A stretch of 37,172 nt of DNA from Planctomycetota bacterium (GTDB lineage Bacteria; Planctomycetota; Uabimicrobiia; Uabimicrobiales; Uabimicrobiaceae): positions 1 to 37,172 of the forward strand of contig JAJDCR010000109.1 in assembly GCA_029260735.1 (NCBI GenBank), written 5' to 3'. The notes below the pieces were generated by a model that saw nothing but the letters and a program-made list of their open reading frames with translations, did not search any database and was not told the DNA's origin. The translations under genes and the position numbers were made by a program. How positions within the stretch are numbered: position 1 is the stretch's first letter; each line of letters opens with the position of its first letter. This document shows positions 34,092-37,172 of the stretch, piece after piece.

Positions 34092-37000
34092 ATGAAACAA
34101 TGCCTTGTCGATTTCATTTCAAAAAGACTATTTCTCTTGGGGCAAAATCAGATTTTAGTGATTTCAAGGTGCTATATACTCATGGCTTTTCTCTGTCTAT
34201 TTCTGTCTTGGGGATATTCCCAAGGAAATGAGGAATTACAGAAACTCAATGTTCAGGTTGTGAAATTATATCAAGAAGGTCGATATCAAGAAGGGATTGC
34301 TTTAGCAGAGAAAGTTTATGAAAAAAGTTTATCGGTTTTGGGAGAAAAGCATCCTCATACTTTAAGTTTTATGAGCAATCTAGCAGAACTCTACAGATCG
34401 CAAGGGAAATATGATAAGACGGAACCACTGCTTGTAAAGACTTTGCAGCTACAAAGAGAAACTTTAGGGGAGAAGCATCCCTCTACTCTTGTATCAATGA
34501 ACAACTTGGCAAAACTATATGAATCTCAGGGAGAGCACAAAAAAGCAGAGCCAATTTATGTAAGAACTTTGCAGCTAAGAAAAGAAATACTCGGAAAGAG
34601 ACACTTTGATACTCTATTGTCAATGAACAACTTAGCAGCCTTGTACCGATCACAGGGAAAATATAGCAAGGCAGAGCTTCTGTTTACAAATACTTTGGTC
34701 CTAATGAGAGAAGTATTGGGAGAAAAGCACCCTTCTACTCTTGTGTTAATGAATAATCTGGCAGAATTGTATAGCTCGCAAGGAGAATACAGTAAGGCGG
34801 AGCCTCTATTTGTAAATATTTTGAAGCTAAGAAGAAAAATTCTAGGAGAAAAGCACCTTTCTACTCTAATATCAATGGAGAATTTGTCAGGATTGTATCA
34901 TTCGCAGGGAGAGTATAAAAAAGCAGAGCCACTGTTGGTAAATACTTTGAAGCTAAGAAGAAAAATTCTAGGAGAAAAGCACCCGTCTACTCTAAATTCG
35001 ATGAATAATTTAGCAGGATTGTATGACTCGCAGGGAAAGTATAAAAAAGCGGAGTTATTTTTTTTAAATACTTTAAAGCTAAGAAGAGAAGTTTTAGGAG
35101 AAAAGCACCCTTCTACTCTAAACTCAATGAGTAATCTAGCGTTATTATACTCATCGCAAAGAGAATACAAAAAAGCGGAGTCACTGTTTGTAAATGCTTT
35201 GAAGCTAAGAAGAGAAATTCTCGGAAAGAGGAATCCCTTTACTCTAATATCGATGAACAACTTGGGAACTTTGTATAGATCACAGGGAAAATATAAAAAA
35301 GCAGAGCCACTGTTTGTAAATACTTTGAAACTAAGAAAAGAAATTCTCGGAGAGAAACATCCATTTACTCTAAGCTCTATGAATAATCTCATATTTTTAT
35401 ATAGACTACAGGAAGAATACGGTAGAGGGTTATCTATTTTTAAAGAATATTTAGTAAAAAAGTGTTTGTTTCTGAAAAGAGAATTCCGAGGAAACTCGGA
35501 AAAGACTAGATTGAGTATGTTGGAACAGTTTAATATTACTTTTGATAAAAATAACTTGTTTTCGATTTTAGAAGAATATCCAAAAGAGGATTTTGCTCAT
35601 CTAGCTTTTTATTTTTCCTTGAACTACAAAGGGATACTTTTGCAAATATCGCGGGAGCTAAAGCAAGTATTTCGTGATAGTGCTGACCAAGAGCTAGTGA
35701 AAGAGTTACTAAGAAAAAGATCACTATATTCTAATTTATTTTTGGATTATGAAAGGCGAGAAGAGAATAAAGTTTTAGAAGAGAAGCTGGAAAAAGAAAT
35801 AAATGATCTCGAAAAGAAGCTGATTTGGAAAAATAGTGATTTCCAGGAGTTAATATCAGATGTCAAAGTAGATGAAATTAGGGAATCTCTTTCTCAAGAT
35901 GAGTTGCTTATAGATTTTGTCGTGTATAAATCTGTGATTGTTGATAAAAGTGAACTCAAACTAGCAGCAGTGGTAGTAGATAAAAAATTTATAAAGCTCG
36001 TGAATTTAGGAAACTTTGCTGACCTTGTCCATTTGATTCAAAACTGTCGAAAGAAAATTCAAAAAAAAGAAGAGTTCAGAGAGATATCTCAAAGAATATA
36101 TACGAGGATATTTTCTCCTTTAGAAAAGCATCAAGAAGGAAAAAATAAAGTATACATAGTGCCCGATGGGATTTTGCATTTGCTGCCATTTCGATCTTTA
36201 CTTGACTTAAATGGAGAGTATCTGCTCCAAAGCAAAAACATAGTAATACTCTCATCTAGTCGAGATTTTATAACTAAGAAAACAAAAAAGAGCAATAGTC
36301 CCGTCGCAATTTTTGCCTACCCTGACTATGGAGAAGAAGATGGTAAGGAAATTGTAGAGGGCAAAAAGGTTTGGTTTTATCCTTTAAAGGGAACTTTAAA
36401 AGAGGCTCAGGATATTCAAGATATCTTAAATGCTCCTACCAAAGTGTACATTCAAGATCAAGCGACAGAGGAAAATATTTCTCTATTAGATTCTCCTCCA
36501 ATCCTTCATATAGCGACCCATGGCTATTTTTTAGATGACGGTGAGGATAGTAGATTGGAAAAAAAAAATAGAGGAGCTTTGTTCATCCAGGAAGTATCCC
36601 CCATAGAACCTAGTTTAAACGGGAACTCTGATCGAAAGCTCATAAATCCTTTAGTTTACTCAGGACTAGCCTTGTCTAGAGCAAACGAGAGGGGAGATGA
36701 TGGAATACTAACAGCGCTAGAGGTGCTGGGATTAAACCTTTTGGGGACAGACTTGGTCGTTCTTTCAGCTTGCGACACGGGAGTAGGAGAGGTACGCCAA
36801 GGAGAAGGAGTTTATAGTTTACAAAGAGCTTTTCGAGAAGCAGGGGCAAAGTCCGTGCTGGCAACTTTATGGAAAGTGGATGACCAGGCCACTCAGATTT
36901 TTATGAAAAAATTCTACCAACGATACATACGCGGGGATTCTCCTCAAAAGGCAGTAAGAGATACTCAGTTGGAGTTTTTAAAAAGCAAAAGATACTCTCA

Positions 37001-37172
37001 CTCTTTTTACTGGTCTTCTTTTGTTATGATCGGGGGAAGCTCTGATGATTTGGAGCAAAAAAATAGAGTTGTTCTCGAAGAGAAAGAACAAGGTTCTATT
37101 ATTCCTTTTATTCTGCTTGGTTTGATAATCTTGATCATAGCTTTCTTGATACTAGCACATAAAAAGAAAGAA
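34092..37172 (+). CDS. TPR-CHAT caspase-like protein with membrane anchors (partial, runs off window end)
   Basis: 1,027 codons are open to the window end with no stop. A hydrophobic segment (about 28-42, CYILMAFLCLFLSWGYS) looks like a signal peptide or anchor. Nine 42-residue kinesin-light-chain-type TPRs run from 83 to about 460 (LGEKHPSTLxSMNNLAxLYx pattern). A helical linker (about 465-640) precedes a CHAT domain (about 640-985), a caspase-related peptidase fold, with its dyad His810 in HIATHGYF and Cys894 in LSACDTGVG, plus GAKSVLATLWKVDD and YWSSFVMIGG. A C-terminal helix (about 1001-1022) is followed by lysines. With both hydrophobic ends the TPR and CHAT parts would lie outside the cytoplasm, unusual for CHAT peptidases. 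It is the last visible gene of the TMTC-like operon, 11 bases after the third paralog. The domain call is firm; function is unknown. Confidence 0.88.
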   Translation, partial: MKQCLVDFISKRLFLLGQNQILVISRCYILMAFLCLFLSWGYSQGNEELQKLNVQVVKLYQEGRYQEGIALAEKVYEKSLSVLGEKHPHTLSFMSNLAELYRSQGKYDKTEPLLVKTLQLQRETLGEKHPSTLVSMNNLAKLYESQGEHKKAEPIYVRTLQLRKEILGKRHFDTLLSMNNLAALYRSQGKYSKAELLFTNTLVLMREVLGEKHPSTLVLMNNLAELYSSQGEYSKAEPLFVNILKLRRKILGEKHLSTLISMENLSGLYHSQGEYKKAEPLLVNTLKLRRKILGEKHPSTLNSMNNLAGLYDSQGKYKKAELFFLNTLKLRREVLGEKHPSTLNSMSNLALLYSSQREYKKAESLFVNALKLRREILGKRNPFTLISMNNLGTLYRSQGKYKKAEPLFVNTLKLRKEILGEKHPFTLSSMNNLIFLYRLQEEYGRGLSIFKEYLVKKCLFLKREFRGNSEKTRLSMLEQFNITFDKNNLFSILEEYPKEDFAHLAFYFSLNYKGILLQISRELKQVFRDSADQELVKELLRKRSLYSNLFLDYERREENKVLEEKLEKEINDLEKKLIWKNSDFQELISDVKVDEIRESLSQDELLIDFVVYKSVIVDKSELKLAAVVVDKKFIKLVNLGNFADLVHLIQNCRKKIQKKEEFREISQRIYTRIFSPLEKHQEGKNKVYIVPDGILHLLPFRSLLDLNGEYLLQSKNIVILSSSRDFITKKTKKSNSPVAIFAYPDYGEEDGKEIVEGKKVWFYPLKGTLKEAQDIQDILNAPTKVYIQDQATEENISLLDSPPILHIATHGYFLDDGEDSRLEKKNRGALFIQEVSPIEPSLNGNSDRKLINPLVYSGLALSRANERGDDGILTALEVLGLNLLGTDLVVLSACDTGVGEVRQGEGVYSLQRAFREAGAKSVLATLWKVDDQATQIFMKKFYQRYIRGDSPQKAVRDTQLEFLKSKRYSHSFYWSSFVMIGGSSDDLEQKNRVVLEEKEQGSIIPFILLGLIILIIAFLILAHKKKE
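34338..35471 (+). repeat. Nine tandem 126-base coding repeats (TPR array) in the CHAT gene
   Basis: Nine consecutive units of 126 bases (42 codons), each beginning with codons for LG(E/K)(K/R)(H/N) and spaced exactly, show strong DNA-level similarity, especially units 4-8. This points to recent expansion or gene conversion. Long reads across the array could show copy-number variation. Confidence 0.85.

Noticed and set aside
34898..35392. 164-codon open frame on the - strand opposite the CHAT gene TPR array
   Set aside because: It is the antisense shadow of the 126-base repeats; its periodicity follows the + strand TPR codons and it has no independent features.
34338..35471. CRISPR-like regular array
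   Set aside because: The 126-base units are coding TPRs with no unique spacers between identical short repeats.

Overview
The window looks like a chromosome segment from an AT-rich Gram-negative-type bacterium. The likeliest placement is the PVC superphylum (Lentisphaerota, Planctomycetota or Verrucomicrobiota-like). The basis is four small secreted proteins with PEP-CTERM-type tails, several membrane-plus-TPR proteins, a TPR-CHAT protein, an ankyrin protein, a monomeric NADP isocitrate dehydrogenase and a large PUFA-synthase-like locus. This placement is an inference from gene content; no rRNA or tRNA gene was seen.

Region 1 (about 1-15,900) carries inositol-1-phosphate synthase, then a three-frame secondary-lipid (Pfa/PUFA-synthase-like) locus on the + strand. 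The first frame is KS-AT-single ACP. The second is KR plus a polyketide-type dehydratase. The third is KS-CLF-AT-multiple hotdog dehydratases-dehydratase-acyltransferase (PlsC/AGPAT-like). No enoyl reductase (PfaD) or phosphopantetheinyl transferase lies in the window. The first two frames are separated only by a -1 frame change at an A-AAA-AAG slippery site, with a Shine-Dalgarno-like AGGGGAG 10 bases upstream and a stop codon directly after, an arrangement like the E. coli dnaX frameshift signal. The -1 frame restores continuous, plausible protein across the junction, so a single polypeptide of about 1,964 aa is predicted. A 43-44 bp imperfect repeat lies in inverted orientation on either side of this whole block.

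Region 2 (about 15,900-25,100) is accessory. It holds a glutathionyl-hydroquinone-reductase-type GST; four short exported proteins with PEP-CTERM or PEA-type tails (one DNRLRE/CBM96-like, one LamG-like); a three-gene ABC-2 exporter whose ORFs overlap by 4 bases; an ankyrin-repeat protein; and a broken, truncated Sir2-family gene that only shows up when the - strand is read across a frameshift. A short palindrome with core GGGCGTGTC occurs three times, and two copies bracket one PEP-CTERM gene.

Region 3 (about 25,100-37,172) starts with icd (monomeric IDH) behind a recognisable promoter. A 534-base spacer follows with two large inverted repeats. Then comes a tight + strand operon of three tandem paralogous multi-spanning membrane proteins with C-terminal TPRs (WDDE motif; TMTC/GT-C-like) and a TPR-CHAT caspase-like protein. 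The TPR-CHAT protein has an apparent N-terminal signal/anchor and a C-terminal membrane helix, and it runs off the window end.

The items most worth follow-up are the predicted frameshift inside the lipid synthase, the unusual single-ACP AGPAT-tailed synthase beside inositol-phosphate synthase, and the TMTC-like/TPR-CHAT operon.
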